Source of the DNA: Chondrus crispus
Lineage: Eukaryota; Rhodophyta; Florideophyceae; Gigartinales; Gigartinaceae
Direction of reading: 5' to 3'
Assembly: GCF_000350225.1 (NCBI RefSeq)
Contig: NW_005179049.1
Location: 1-63,174 of the forward strand
Length of the DNA stretch: 63,174 bases
Numbering within the stretch: the first letter of the stretch is position 1; the number at the start of each line of letters is the position of its first letter. Made by a program: the position numbers and the translations under genes. This document shows positions 31,297 through 42,509 of the stretch, piece after piece. The notes beneath the pieces were generated by a model that was not told the DNA's origin, did not search any database, and saw only the letters and a list, made by a program, of their open reading frames with translations.

Positions 31297-32192
31297 GCAA
31301 TTTGACCGTTGGACATGTTTCAAAAAAGCTTTCAAAAATTATATGGTATGATTGTCAATGGTACCAGTATTAGGTGCTGTTGAGCAGATATTTGTGTTTT
31401 GGCCTTGGGAAGCGCTTTGTTCACTGCTTCCAAACGGCGGCTTTTCCTTTTTTGGGGCCCGGCACACCAAAAAAGCAGTTGTTAGCTTTCCAGCAACGTC
31501 GAAATTCTGAGCATTGCATAAAGATAGCCTATTTTTCATTTATATTTCTGAAACTGTTCCATTCATAGGGGCACCCCCGTGTATCAGAAGTACAGGGGGG
31601 GCTCGTAAATAGTTCGCAAGTCAATACACAGAGAGTACCTCCAAAATAGTGCAGTTGTGAGTAGTGCAAACTGTTAATAGTGCAGTTCAAAACTGCCTGT
31701 CACGACTTTCGACACGTGTATGCGTCTCAAAAACCAAAGCGTCCATTGCTGCAAGCGTATGACGCCCAAAGAGAAAAGTTCGACGATCAATTGTAACGGA
31801 TTTTTGAAGTAAAGCCACGTTGTAAAAGTGATTTGCATGATCCCCTCTTGAGTAGTGCAATAAGCCAGTAGTGCAGTATGCCACCGCGTGACACCGTACC
31901 GCACTATTAAGCGGTATGGATTGTAGTTCGCCTTTTGAGACGAAGTCACGCCTTTTCAGATATGTACACGTGTAATCATATAGACCGTGGTGGTCGCCAC
32001 CGCCCTCTCTAAAATGCTTTGCGATGCACGCATCGCGAGTTCTACCCAAGGGTAGACGTTTCCGCGGAAAGAAAAAGGAAACAAAAAGAAAGGTTTCTAT
32101 TGCAATTCCTGAAAAATATTGAATATATTAAAGTATTGGGGTGTCACTGTACAGTATAAACCTTTCGGGCGGGTTGGCGCCAAGACTTGGGT
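31297..32192. other. Non-coding stretch with dispersed TAGTGCA heptamers
   Basis: TAGTGCA or its reverse occurs about six times between 31646 and 31912, some 13-17 bp apart. ggcacccccgtgtatc...gtacaggggggg stands near 31570. It could be the end region of a DNA transposon. No gene. Confidence 0.35.
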
Positions 32193-32545
32193 TCAACTTA
32201 TGACCTCAACAGTAAGTGGTGACATCACCATGGCCTGCGTATCATCACTCTTCTCAATCGCAGGCAAGTATAATTCCGTAGCGCGAACTGCATTCGCCTC
32301 GACTCCCTCCGCACCATCTACCAGCAGATTGGCGAGAAGCACCATGGCAACAACATCGTCGTCTTCCTCAATCGCATCCTCAAACAGTTTCACAGCCCGC
32401 GGTGCGTCCCGCATAACACCGTCTCATCCATCTCTTACTAAGATCGTTAGGTTGAACATAGCGTCGCAATCATGAGCCTTCTCGATGGCGTTCTCGAACA
32501 ACTCGGCAGCGTTAGCTGGATTTTGCCTTAACCCCCTTTGGGCCT
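32193..32545 (-). pseudogene. Sel1-like repeat protein fragment
   Basis: Minus-strand frame with two to three Sel1-type units of ~36 residues: AAELFENAIEKAHDCDAMF, AVKLFEDAIEEDDDVVAMV, then LLVDGAEGVEANAVRATEL. They follow the family pattern A..L...A..G...A...L...L..G..GV..D...A. A TGA interrupts the linker of the first unit. Sel1 repeats form solenoids that scaffold complexes. This is a truncated piece without start or end. Confidence 0.65.
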
Positions 32546-32654
32546 TCCGTTAGCATTTTGCCGAGGTTGACCATTGCGCCGCTGTGATCGTGCCCCCCCT
32601 CAAAAACTACCATTCACCTTTCAAGGGTAGCTCGTACCTATCATCAGTTTACCA

Positions 32655-32860
32655 ATAGAAGCCCCGGAGAGCATGAAACAGGACGAGAAGGCGGCCTACG
32701 AGCAGAGCAGCCTCGCCAGTCGTTAGCATGCCAACGACGGCATCACCCTGTTCAGGCTAGGCAACCTAGCGAGGGATGGACGGGATGGAGTACAAAAGGA
32801 TGCCGCAGGCGCTGTGAAGCTGTACGAGGCCGAGGTCTTGCGCTGTTCCCCTCGCAAGAC
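32655..32860 (+). pseudogene. Sel1-like repeat fragment, opposite orientation
   Basis: Plus-strand reading gives DGITLFRLGNLARDGRDGV and QKDAAGAVKLYEAE, one Sel1 unit and part of a next, with a TAG upstream. It faces the minus-strand Sel1 piece at 32193-32545, so two copies lie back to back and degenerate. Confidence 0.55.
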
Positions 32861-33149
32861 ATACATGTACGCCCCTTGCCATGCTCGGTGAGCTTTTCAC
32901 CCAACATGCGCTCTTATTCCCCGGCACATCTCTCAACCGACACCTTTCCTCTCTCCGGTCTCCCGACGACTTTCTCTCCTCGCAAACCTATTCGCAGTCT
33001 CACAAAGGCCTCTTTTTCAGCACCCCCGGCAACCTCGGAAACGCCCGTGGCGTTGCCATCACCTTTCTTATGGCCATAATACATTTCTTTCTTCCGTCAA
33101 TCTCTTCCGCCTCTTCCCCCTGCCCCTACATCCACTTCCACGGCCACGC

Positions 33150-33717
33150 CTCGCGCACACCTTCCAGCTTCCCTCACAAGAGCGAGAGCTCGGTCGCACG
33201 CGTAAGACGGAAAATTCAATCTTGTAAAACTCGATTTTCGGTCGCGTAAGGGCAGGCATGGCCGAAGGATTGGCTCCTCGACGTCTCCGGGCTTGGCTCC
33301 GACGCCGATAAGGACGCATCCGCGGAAGGGGACGCCCTTGTCGTAGGGATCTTCCAGCCCTTCAGGCATGCCATCAAAGTTGTAGTACCGCGACTTCATC
33401 AAGGCAACTTCACGCACGCGATCTTCATAGTCTTCGCAATCGACGGGGTCCCCGCGAACGACGGAGGTGGTCATATTCTCGAACAGCTCCTCAAAGAAGA
33501 CGTTGACTTGGCAGACGTGTTGGTCCTCGCAGAAGGGGTCTTGCAGCGACTCGTTCGGGCGGGTAGGAATATATATCTCTTTGAAAGATGTGACGGGATG
33601 GGTCATATCAAGGAAGCATAAGAAGTGGTAAGGCTGTTCCCGAACTTCAAATCTATCGGATTGCAAGCAACAGATTTCGGCCCAGAGGCAGGCAGCTGGC
33701 GTGGCAGCCGGGGGCAA
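33150..33717 (-). pseudogene. Unrecognised host-type gene fragment
   Basis: The minus frame has protein-like composition: DMTHPVTSFKEIYIPTRP, QVNVFFEELFENMTTSVV, then DPVDCEDYEDRVREVALMK. It has no ATG in a good position before residue ~40 and fades into low complexity after GDVEEP. I do not recognise a family. It lies directly downstream of the rsmG fragment on the same strand. Confidence 0.35.
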
Positions 33718-33738
33718 ATCAGGGCGCCGTGGAAAAGG

Positions 33739-34270
33739 CTATTCCGCAAAGAATGGCGGTGAGAGGGGACAACCTGACCCGAGTATGCCATTGATGGGAC
33801 CTTTATCAATTCCAAAAGGAACACCTCTTTCGGGACTTGTAATTGAAGCTACGGACTTCGGGTATTCTGTGTCGGTGATGAGCCTTCTGATAGCCTCCTT
33901 CGTGGCCGCAATCTCCTCAGCACGCGCGCCCACGCTCTTCTGCGTGGAAAACATGCCACCCACCTTTTTCTAGCGGCACGCACAGCTCGCAGCAAACGCG
34001 CATTTCTGCCAACGACCGTGCCATGACCGTGTCATACCGCCCCAGATGCATCTTACTCTGCCCGACCTCCTCCGCCCTCCCCCACACGGACGTGACGTTG
34101 CGCAGGGCCAGCTCGCGCTCCACGATGTCGTGGAGGCGCACCTTCTTGCGCGCGGTCTCGAGCAGCGTGACGTCCCACTGCGGCCTCGCGATGGCCAGGA
34201 CGAGCCCTGGGAACCCCGCACCTGTGCCGACGTCGACGACGCGCAGCGCGCCAGGATCGGCGCGCTGCAT
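33739..34270 (-). pseudogene. rsmG: 16S rRNA (guanine-N7) methyltransferase RsmG (GidB) fragment
   Basis: RVVDVGTGAGFPGLVLAIA is the SAM-binding motif I of RsmG. It is followed by TLLETARKKVRLHDIVEREL, NVTSVWGRAEEVG and RYDTVMARSLAEM, the family's later motifs. The start of the frame at 34270 is preceded directly by a TGA, and the usual N-terminal ~70 residues are missing. A run of five A (about 33970) shifts the frame by one base; with four A the frame would join GGMFSTQKSVGA and KEAIRRLI, the expected continuation. RsmG makes m7G in the decoding region of bacterial-type 16S rRNA, so the parent gene probably served the plastid or mitochondrial ribosome. The last ~30 codons no longer match the family. 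Confidence 0.75.
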
Positions 34271-34897
34271 TCACCTCTGCACATCACTTCTGGGAACAGC
34301 CGTTACAGCATTGGGGTATGACTGCACACCTCCGCGAACAACCGTGCGGACAGCACCACCCTGTTCCCCTCATAAAGAGAAGTGAACACGTGTACTTTAC
34401 TACTTTACAGAAAAGTTCAGCACCACCCCGTTCCCCTCATAAAGACTCACATAAAGAGAAGTGAACACGTGTACTTTACAGAAAAGTGAACACGTGTAAC
34501 GAGCCGTCCTTTTTTTGCTTACACTTAGACTAACGTATAGGAACTGTCGGCAAGGCGAGCATAATAGTTCGTTTTGTCAATAGTAGTTCTTATCTGTGCG
34601 TTCTGGCACAGGGGCGAACTATGGAGGGGCACCTCCTGTACTCTTCTCATCGGCATATTGTGGAACACTTTCCGCCATTCAGAGAATCGCCAACTGCGCC
34701 TAAAATGCATTGATTTTCGAAGAAAATTTAGTCCGCCGGCCAGCGCTCGTGAAAGGCTGGGGAGCTATGGAACACTGTAAAATGTTCTACTGTAGTGGTA
34801 CTCACCGCATTTTCGAAAGGTGAAGCAAACTATGCGCTGCCACACTTGTCTGCCCTGCAGCATCATTCTCTGAGCAGCGATCTTCACGCTCGAGGCG
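34271..34897. other. Unassigned spacer with a short local duplication
   Basis: agaagtgaacacgtgtact occurs at about 34377 and again near 34455, with agttcagcaccacc also repeated. No gene. Confidence 0.45.
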
Positions 34898-36739
34898 CTA
34901 TTTTCGGCGTAATACGATAGCTATGTCATTGCTCAACTCATCGTCCACGTATTCTTCTCCCTGATTAACCTCACCTACCCTGACCGGTGCCATGTTTTCT
35001 TTATCCTGACTTTGTGACGCATTGAAGGCAGACAGCAGATTCTTTGGGCTCTTCCGACCCGTTCCGCTGTGTGAGGATACGGAAAAGTTACTCCTGTCTA
35101 GACGCGAATTGCCGGGCCTCTGAGTTAATATCATCGCAGATTTGGGCCCGGGTATCTGTCGCCTTCGATAAGTTTTGTTGCTCGCTTGTCGCGTCGGAGC
35201 TATCGCTGTAGACAATATCTTGTTCACGACGTATTTCGTATTCATCAGCACTGCAATTTCCGCAATTGCACGTGTTGAAGATATATTCCCATTCAATAAG
35301 GTCCTTATGCGCTCTGCCAAAACAGTGGCGGCCTGTCGCCGAGGTTGATCAGCTACGTCCACGACCCCGAACATGTCCCTTTGAGGGTTCTTTCCATGTA
35401 CTAAGGGTGTTGGCGATGCACCTGACGGACAGGAATCAAACAAAATCATGAACTGAAAGTTCATGGACCAAATGCCGGATTCCTCAAAGGACTTGCAAAC
35501 AATTGTTGGAGTTACAGCTTTATGTCCTTCGACGGCGAACTTGATTTTCATAGCCGTATTAGCCCAAGAGAAGTGACTAATGGACAACAGATTATCCCTT
35601 GTCTCTCGTCCTTTTTTTTGGAAGGCTCGGTTGGTCGATTGGTCACAAGGCTGCAAAATGTGCGTTGTGTTAGCTGGAAGTTTCACCACGGCAATATTCC
35701 GACGATGACACTCATCAATCCATTGCTGGCTATGTCCAGAGCTATGACCGTCGACCAAAAGGAGTATTTTCTCAGACGTAGGTATAGTTTTCCTGGCACG
35801 ATTATCGATGTGCTTGATGACATCCACAATAACAGAACGATCCATAGAACCGCTCTTGGTGACCGCGATAGTGTTGCGTTAAGGCCACCAGTCTTCCTTA
35901 CAAAACCAATGAGTTTTTCCTTCCTTATTTGTGAAATAGTCAACTGCTACGGGCTTTTTCCAGCTGGACATGCACTTTTTTCCTGATGCTATCAAAAACA
36001 ACGGTGCAACATTTCCGTTCGCTGCGATGGAAATACCGGCCGTGAGATGCTTCCCTGCATCTCTGAGGGAAATCCTAGCACCTCCACTGTGATCCTGGGA
36101 TGAGGCGGAGCATCTGATCTTTTTCCCATACTCCCCAAAGACAGCTGTTTCATCGAAGTTCCAAATGCGTCTTGGATCACTTCGCAGTTCTGGACAATCA
36201 GCAAAGATTTTCTCGAGCACTGTCCTCAAACTGACTATATGTGTTACATTTTCCACTGAGAGACGAGCGACAGAAACATTTTATGACACTCTGTATGCCA
36301 GTTCTCGGTGACGGGCTCTGAAGTTGCGAATGGTGTCTGGGGATAGCACACCTCTTTTGAAATTGCGGCGTCCATCGTTGCTGATTTGCGCTAGCACAGA
36401 CTTAAGGCCCTCGTTATCAACTACAAAACCTCTCTGGGCACAGATGAGAAGCCTACGAACTACCAGCTCCTCTTCTGGGGGTGAGATTATTGGGGTAGGA
36501 CCGCGACGAAAATTGGAAGGGTCTAGAAGTCGCTCGAGGCCACAATCATCGCCTGTCGTTGCGCATTTCTTGATGCGGCTCGCTGTAGTATTTGATATAC
36601 CACTGAGAGTAGCCGCTTTCCTGACACTATAACCTTTTTTGAAGAGATCCAACGCCCGACGGCGCCGCTCTCCCTCGATATTAGCTTTCTCTGTCCTCCG
36701 CCTATGCGCCTGCGTCTGAGCCCTCATAGACGGTGGCAT
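34898..36739 (-). pseudogene. Second pogo/Tigger-like transposase, two in-frame stops
   Basis: One frame of 614 codons from ATG 36739 to 34898, with TAA at 36281-36283 and 35879-35881 and no frameshift. The N-terminus has a helix-turn-helix (LFKKGYSVRKAATLSGIS). Catalytic-type motifs: RRIWNFDETAVFGEYGKK (first Asp), ILLLVDGHSSGHSQ (second) and PANTTHILQPCDQSTNRAF (third). The C-terminal ~200 residues are basic and variable. Short matching ends, ggagctatggaaca near 34763 and, reversed, ggaattatggaaca near 36885, are possible terminal repeats but weak. Confidence 0.87.
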
Positions 36740-37280
36740 GGTGCCACCTCACTTGGACACGGGTCTGTCTCGAGTTGTCTTGGAATTCTTTTTGGTGGAC
36801 ACGGGTGCTGCAGCTAAAACGCGGTTATGGGGACAAGTCGAGATGAAATCCCGCGCAGCCTAGTCCAAAAAGTAGGGATGTTCCATAATTCCCTATGTGC
36901 CAAAACACATCAATGAGAAAGGTACCGTATTGCCATCCCTATTATTGTGAAACGGGAGTGTGGACGATTTTTCGTTGGTCATTCGTCAGCTGGCGCCTGC
37001 CGTCTATCCAACTAAAGTCTCTCTTACACGGACGGAAGAGCTTGCGGTCGTTGCGAGTGCTCATACATCAAAGTAAATGTCGAAAGGCATTGCTGGGACG
37101 AGAAATCTCCGCTCTCATTTTTCCTAATGATAAAATCTAGTAAATTTCCATGGGAATAACGTCTTGAGAATACAGATATGCCCGGCGATGATAGTGCTCA
37201 AGAGAGCGTTTTGAATGTTCAATTTAAGTTATATATTTTTGCAAAAAAGAGCTGTCCTCAGGATAAGCCCCAGTCGGATA
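36740..37280. other. AT-rich spacer
   Basis: No gene or clear repeat. It separates the second and third pogo-like elements. Confidence 0.35.
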
Positions 37281-37305
37281 GACACAACACCTGATCACTG
37301 TATTT

Positions 37306-37460
37306 AACCTGGACCAGGTTATTTCTGAACCAAGTTTTTCCACGTCCGTACGTGAAATAACCTGGTCTAAGTTACTTCTGAATCCGGGTCAATTAATGTC
37401 GGGTTGCAAAATAACCTGGTCCAGGTTATGTGTACAGTTCCAAAATAACCTAGACAAGAT
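37306..37460. repeat. Subterminal palindromic repeats of the third pogo-like element
   Basis: Copies of aacctggwccaggtta at about 37307 and 37413, with decayed copies near 37356 and 37446. One matching copy lies inside the right end (41945-41963). They are likely transposase-binding sites; that is inference. Confidence 0.65.
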
Positions 37461-37689
37461 TGAGACAGATTTTATTTCTCTATCTGCTCTACTGGGTCTC
37501 CGTTGAAATCGTTGAGATGCTTTGCGATTATGCTTTGCATGTTCGTGAACGGCTGGCACTCCTCTCATTTTCCATTCAGATTAGGCGACATGACAGTGCG
37601 AATCATAGCTTTCGTCGCATACGACAATCCCTCCTTGTTCTTTTGAGAATTCACATCACGAATAGAATCGGCTGTCAGCTTGAGAAAAG

Positions 37690-38878
37690 GGTTTGCCAGG
37701 GTTTGCAGGGGAACGGGTACCAACTGGTGTCGGTAAACATGACGACCAGGAGAGAGATACCGTAGAGGTAACCGGACGACATTGGAAAGGCCGGGGGTCC
37801 TCCGCTGGTACATGGGGTGCACGTACCGCCACGGGTGACAGGTGGCGTCGGTGTGGCCACGTGTACAACCTACGGATTACGTGCCGATAGGGTACAATAG
37901 ACTAGGCACACCGACTGTAGGGGCGTAGAAATTAGTGTAATAGGAGTGTGAGCCGGAGGAGTCCCAGCTATCACACGTGGTGCACGCTCTGCCACGAGTA
38001 CAGGTGGCAGGAGCGCAGCCTCGTGTGCCGCTGTGCAGATCACTCCCCTGTGGGGTACAGTGAAGTTACTCCGCCGTGGTGATCTTGTAACATAACCGCA
38101 GACTACTGTACTATATATTAGATTTAGAATCAGATCTAACGCTGTAAGGTACGCACCTTACTGCGTGCGCGCGCGCATACCTCCCAGCGTGCGCGCACCA
38201 ACACGGGTACCCCACGTGTACCACACGTGTGCTGTCAGCTCTGACGGCTGACAGCGTTTCAGTGCGGGCCGGCCGGCACTGTATACAGTAAGCCGACTAC
38301 GGTACAGTCCGTGCTGTACTATAGACGGTTAATTAACTTGTACAATAAATATAGGGAGCGACCGCCGCGGGGAGGACCAGGACAGGCAACCATCCACCGA
38401 CGGTCGACCACCCAGCTTACTCTACTCATACCGCCGTTCCGCGAGTAGTTACCACCGAGCGTGTAGTGGACTCGCGCGACACCGCTGTGAGCTGCGATCC
38501 GCCTCCGCCCGTCAGTACTGGATCGTCAACCGGTACTGCTCCGGGGCGTCGAGGCGTCGATCCGCTTGCATACGCGCGCGTCCCCGCCGACCACGCTCTA
38601 CCACCCGCTACCGGCCCGCTTCCGGTGGCGTTGGTTGGTTCAAGACCCTCGGTACGCCGATCTGGGGTCTTCCGCCGAACCCCTCCGCCGTGTGTGGGGT
38701 GTTTATGCAACAGATCCCAAGTAGAAGGGGATCACTACTGTACCGCCCAGCCGGCAGAGTTCGACGTACCAAGGCAATACGTCCCCACAGTAAAGGGGGG
38801 CAGCGTCCCCATGGGTGAGCACATAGCAGGGGACTTGGAAGAAGAAGGTCGTCCCGTGGGGGTCATCCTCGAGGGCCG
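37690..38878. other. LTR-like or internal retroelement sequence around a solo LTR
   Basis: The flanks of the solo LTR (37690-38084 and 38713-38878) have the same style as the other LTRs (many cacgtgta motifs, gtccccacagtaaagggg resembling a block of the R-family LTR). They may be a third, diverged LTR, but I find no clean ends. Confidence 0.3.
38085..38712 (+). repeat. Solo LTR of the second chromovirus family, plus orientation
   Basis: Starts TGTAACATAACCG and ends TTTATGCAACA, 628 bp. Flanks are gatct (38080-38084) and gatcc (38713-38717), a 4/5 target duplication. It shares ctccggggcgtcgaggcg with the 5' LTR at 42510-43117 and is the inverted counterpart of 39580-40196. Confidence 0.82.
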
Positions 38879-40252
38879 TGTAGTATAACGACCGGCGCGC
38901 GCGCGCGGATGTTTTTTAGCCGGGCGGCCGTGTACGGTGCACACGTGGGCGGGTGTGCCCACTTGTAGGGAGTGAGCGCGTGTACCGACTGGTCGTGACG
39001 TGGTGCACGTGTACAGTAGCACAAGTGTCGTCCGTGCCGTAGTCAACGGGTATTACGCGTGTACAGTAGCACACGTGTGGTTCGTGCGGTAGTTCGTAGC
39101 TATTACGCGGGGACGGCCGCGCACACGTGTCGTCCGTGCAGTAGTTTACGGGTATTACGCGCGTATAGTAGCACACATGTGGTACGTGGGGCATTTGGTA
39201 GCCATTACGCGTGTACGGCCGCGCACACGTGTAGTGGTAGCATCTGCGTGGTAGTTAGTAATTCTGGCGCAAGTATTTTAATTGTGTACAGTACCCGGCA
39301 CTGTATTAGGACAGGTGTCCGAGGGGCCTCTCTGAGGGGTTAAGACCTGACATCCGTCCCCAACAGTAAACTGGGGCAAGCTCGCCCCCGTCCCTTTTTC
39401 GCCTATATACGACCGTTCGGTAAGTCTATCCGCGCACTGGCTTCCAACCCGTCACCGGTCGCTCCCGTTTTCGCACCACCGGACGACTGCGCGTAACCGG
39501 ACAGTGAGCCTCTCCCTTTTCGCGAGTTCGCCCGTATCGGATCTATTCGCGCCGCGCGTCCGCGTCGCGTGCTCCCTCTTGTCGCATAAACACCCCACAC
39601 CCGGCGGAAGGGGGTGTTCGCGATGTTCGGCGGAAGACCCCGGATCGGCGTACCGAGGGTCTTGAACCAACCCACGCCACCGGAAGCGGGCCGGTAGCGG
39701 GTGGTGGAGCGTGGTCGGCGGGGACGCGCGCGTAGGCGAGTGGATCGACGCCTCGACGCCCCGGAGCAGTACCGGTTGACGATCCGGTACTGACGGGCGG
39801 AGGCGGATCGCAGCTCGCCGCGGTGCCGCGCGCGTCCTCTACCCGCTCGGTGGTAACTACTCGCGGAACGGCGGTATGAGTAGAGTAAGTTGGGTGGTCG
39901 ACCGTCGGTGGAGGGTTGCCTGTCCTAGTCCCCTCCGCCGGCGGTCGCTCCCTCTATTTATTGTACAAGTTAATTAACCGTCTACAGTACAGTACGTACT
40001 GTACTGTAGTCGGCTTACTGTAGACAGTGCGGGTCGGCCCGCACTGTAACGCTGTCAGCCGTCGGGGCTGACAGCACACGTGTGCTACACGTGGGGTACA
40101 CGTGTTAGTGCGCGCACGCTGTAAGGTCCGTACCTTACAGCGTTAGATCTAATTCTAAATCTAATCTATAGTACAGTAGCCGGCGGTTATGCTACACCTC
40201 TTCGAAGCCTCTGCCCCTCACCCAACCCAGGGCGGAGAGGAGTTATCCCACA
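38879..40252 (+). repeat. R-family LTR (copy 1), split by a nested solo LTR
   Basis: Starts TGTAGTATAACGACCGG and ends GGAGTTATCCCACA, like the copies at 58401, 60652 and 61230. It contains a variable array of acacgtgtcgtccgtgcggtag blocks. The minus-strand solo LTR 39580-40196 interrupts it and duplicates cctct. Flanking bases (ggccg and gtctg) do not match, so this copy has no visible target duplication. Confidence 0.8.
39580..40196 (-). repeat. Solo LTR of the second chromovirus family, minus orientation, nested
   Basis: 617 bp, TGTCGCATAAAC to GGTTATGCTACA, flanked by perfect 5-bp duplications cctct (39575-39579 and 40197-40201). It is inserted in an R-family LTR, so it is younger than that copy. 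Confidence 0.9.
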
Positions 40253-40363
40253 GTCTGCAAGTGCACGTTCCCCAGATGGGTCGGTCTACCGTCTGGCGGA
40301 AGCGTACGCGCAGTGAGGCCTCTCCCTTCCGGGGTCGCAGTTCTATATGTCCGCTTTTCGGAG

Positions 40364-41648
40364 TCATATCCGCCACCCTCGACAGAGGCTGGTGGTGTTG
40401 TAATTTACCGCTGCCGTGTACACCCCCTCCGTGACGGACCAACACTGAACGGGAAGGATCCATATTATTACAGGGTTCTTGAGCTTCCCACTCGAACCAC
40501 ATCCACCCTTCATCCACTCTCCTCGTTCGTTCAACCCTACTTTGTAAGCGTCCCATCTGCGTCTCCATGCGTCCTTAAGTTCAGAAATTACATATGAATT
40601 AGACGGTTGAAATAACTCAGTCGCGTTTGCTGGGAATGTCTTGAGATCGGTGTTTATTCTTCCCAGAAATGATTTCGTCATTTTCATTATGACCGGAACA
40701 ATTATCCGCAAATAGTGTCCGTCGAAGACTGTATATATCTTTCTTTATCGCACGTGGTTCCAATAAACATTCCTTAAACACTTGGTTGTCCATCCAGCCT
40801 TTCTTTCCAGATCGATAGCAGACACCTGGAACATTTTCAGGAACCCCTCGGATAGGATAAGAACATTTTTCGTTTCTAAAAACTAGCATCGGTTGTTCGA
40901 TTCGTGCGTCGCGCCAGCCAGTCAACCGAACCATCATTCCGCGAAAACAGACCGTCCGACCATTGTCTATGTCGAATAAAAAATGCGCCTCGTCCGCATT
41001 TTCAATCATATCTTCCGTCAGCTCCCCAGCATCAAATCCCCTTTTCATCTGTCCGAGATGCAATGCAACGCATTTCTCAAGGAAGAGTTGTTTTTCAGGA
41101 TGTGTAGCCAATTTCCCTGCCTGCCGTCTCACAATAATGTTGTGAGATGACATAAAAGTTTGAATCCACCGTATCGTCACCTTGCCACCGATAAGCGTGC
41201 CGTTGATCCTGACAATCCGATGAAACGGGGAGCCGTGGGGAGCACCACCGATGAGAGTTTTTGCAACGCAGCGCAACACTGCTGTCCTGAGCTTCACGCT
41301 TGCCGCTTTCAAACGCACAAATGCAGAGCGAAGTTCTGGATATATTGCTGAAACCCAACCTGCACGTTTCCTTCCTCTGCCAGCAATTGCGATGAAGGTA
41401 ATTCGTAGCATTCCATTCTGGGCGGATTCTGTAATATTCCCAGGACGGTTGTCATGGATCCGGAGGTTAAAGTATATGTCTCGTCTCTTCCACCAAAGGG
41501 TTGCCTTGGCATAAGCTGATTTGTAGTCTCCAATCAGAAAATTAGGAAACTGTCGTACGGCTTTTGCCGCTATTTGTTTTGGTACGTTGCGTTCAGACTC
41601 TTCTACCATCCAGCGTAGCACAAGCCGGTGCTGTGCAAGGGTCGACAC
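40364..41648 (-). pseudogene. Pogo-like transposase of the third element
   Basis: The frame opens at 41648; no better start is evident. Motifs: MIENADEAHFLFDIDNG (first Asp) and RTLFADNCSGHNE (second), then a +1-type frameshift near 40690-40640. In the new frame follow FPANATELFQPSNSYVIS and AWRRRWDAYK. The third catalytic position, normally Asp in 'QPxD', reads Asn here (QPSN). Upstream is a basic region with WWKRRDIYF and RIHDNRPGN typical of the DDE_1 N-terminal half. The frameshift and the changed residue make it inactive. Confidence 0.8.
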
Positions 41649-42039
41649 AACGTGAATTTGGCATTTTGGTCGTGGTTGGGGGTTGTGATGCTAATAGAAT
41701 GACTGAAATATGGTTCTGGTGAGCCACGGATTTGTGAAGGAGAACTGTCCCTTTGGTTCAAGACGGCGTGGGCTAGAGCCCGCTCGATAGGACCACCGGA
41801 GGACATAGTTATAGATCGTGAAGACAGAGGAGGTTCCGGAATATTGTGCAAAACAGTTCCTCATCTTGGAATGGAGCGAGGAAAGCTGTCCGGCGGCGCT
41901 TTTTTATATATATTTACACCTGTTCTGCAAGCCCTGCACATCAAATAATCTGGTCCAGGTTAATTTGGAATGTAGTTTATTTATGTAATCTATGTTAAAT
42001 ACAGTGATCTGTGTAGTGTCTCGACGACCGGCAATTTTC

Positions 42040-42243
42040 CTCATGTGAGGTCACCCTTGACCTCATATGAAATCAAGTGCTCTACACTAAAAATTAAACA
42101 CAACTCAAGATTTTCGCAAGTTTTGAACAAAAGGAGCACACTCTTTATGAGGTGGAACTTTGAACTACTACTAGTCGTTCAAAGTTCCACCTCATAAAAG
42201 CTATTTATAGTAGTATATATAGCATATATACCACTATAAACAG
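42040..42243. repeat. Cluster of three consecutive hairpins
   Basis: Hairpin 1: tcatgtgaggtca / ttgacctcatatga (42040-42071). Hairpin 2: perfect 22-bp arms tttatgaggtggaactttga (42144-42165) and its complement (42177-42198), loop 11. Hairpin 3: ttatagtagtatata / tatataccactataa (about 42204-42239). It lies between the third pogo-like element and the second chromovirus. Confidence 0.75.
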
Positions 42244-42509
42244 TTGGTTAGTGACAAACGAGCCAGTTCAGCGGTCGGCACGGCTAGCTGAGTCTGGGTA
42301 GCCGAGTTTCAATTCTTCGCCGAGCACTACAGTGGTCGAAAAATCCATTCGGGGATGACGATCGTTCTTGTCTGTGACCAAAAGCCCTGGACGTTTCATA
42401 ACGCCCACTTGAACAAGAGATTGAATACGGTGACATCTCACAAGGAGGCGTGCCGACAGTTCTGCAGGCCTTCCAAGCAAGCCTTTAGACGCAGGATAGA
42501 AGAATGGGG
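42244..42509. other. Short spacer before the second chromovirus
   Basis: No gene or repeat recognised. Confidence 0.3.

Larger units (their letters stand above)
37281..42021 (-). mobile_element. Third pogo-like DNA transposon with terminal inverted repeats, split by nested LTRs
   Basis: Ends: gacacaacac then tgatcactgtatttaac at 37281-37308, and the reverse complement gacactacac then gatcactgtatttaac at about 41995-42021. Just inside both ends stands aacctggaccaggttatt, a near-palindrome. The left end carries about three further decayed copies (to 37460). The transposase reads leftward from 41648. Between 37690 and 40252 the element is filled with LTR sequence, including two solo LTRs in opposite directions. 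Confidence 0.72.

Noticed and set aside
31640..31915. TAGTGCA repeats as telomere-like or CRISPR-like array
   Set aside because: Spacing is irregular and both orientations occur; no spacer-repeat pattern.
34760..36890. Terminal repeats ggagctatggaaca / ggaattatggaaca of the second pogo-like element
   Set aside because: Only about a dozen matching bases and no clear TA duplication; kept as a remark, not a feature.
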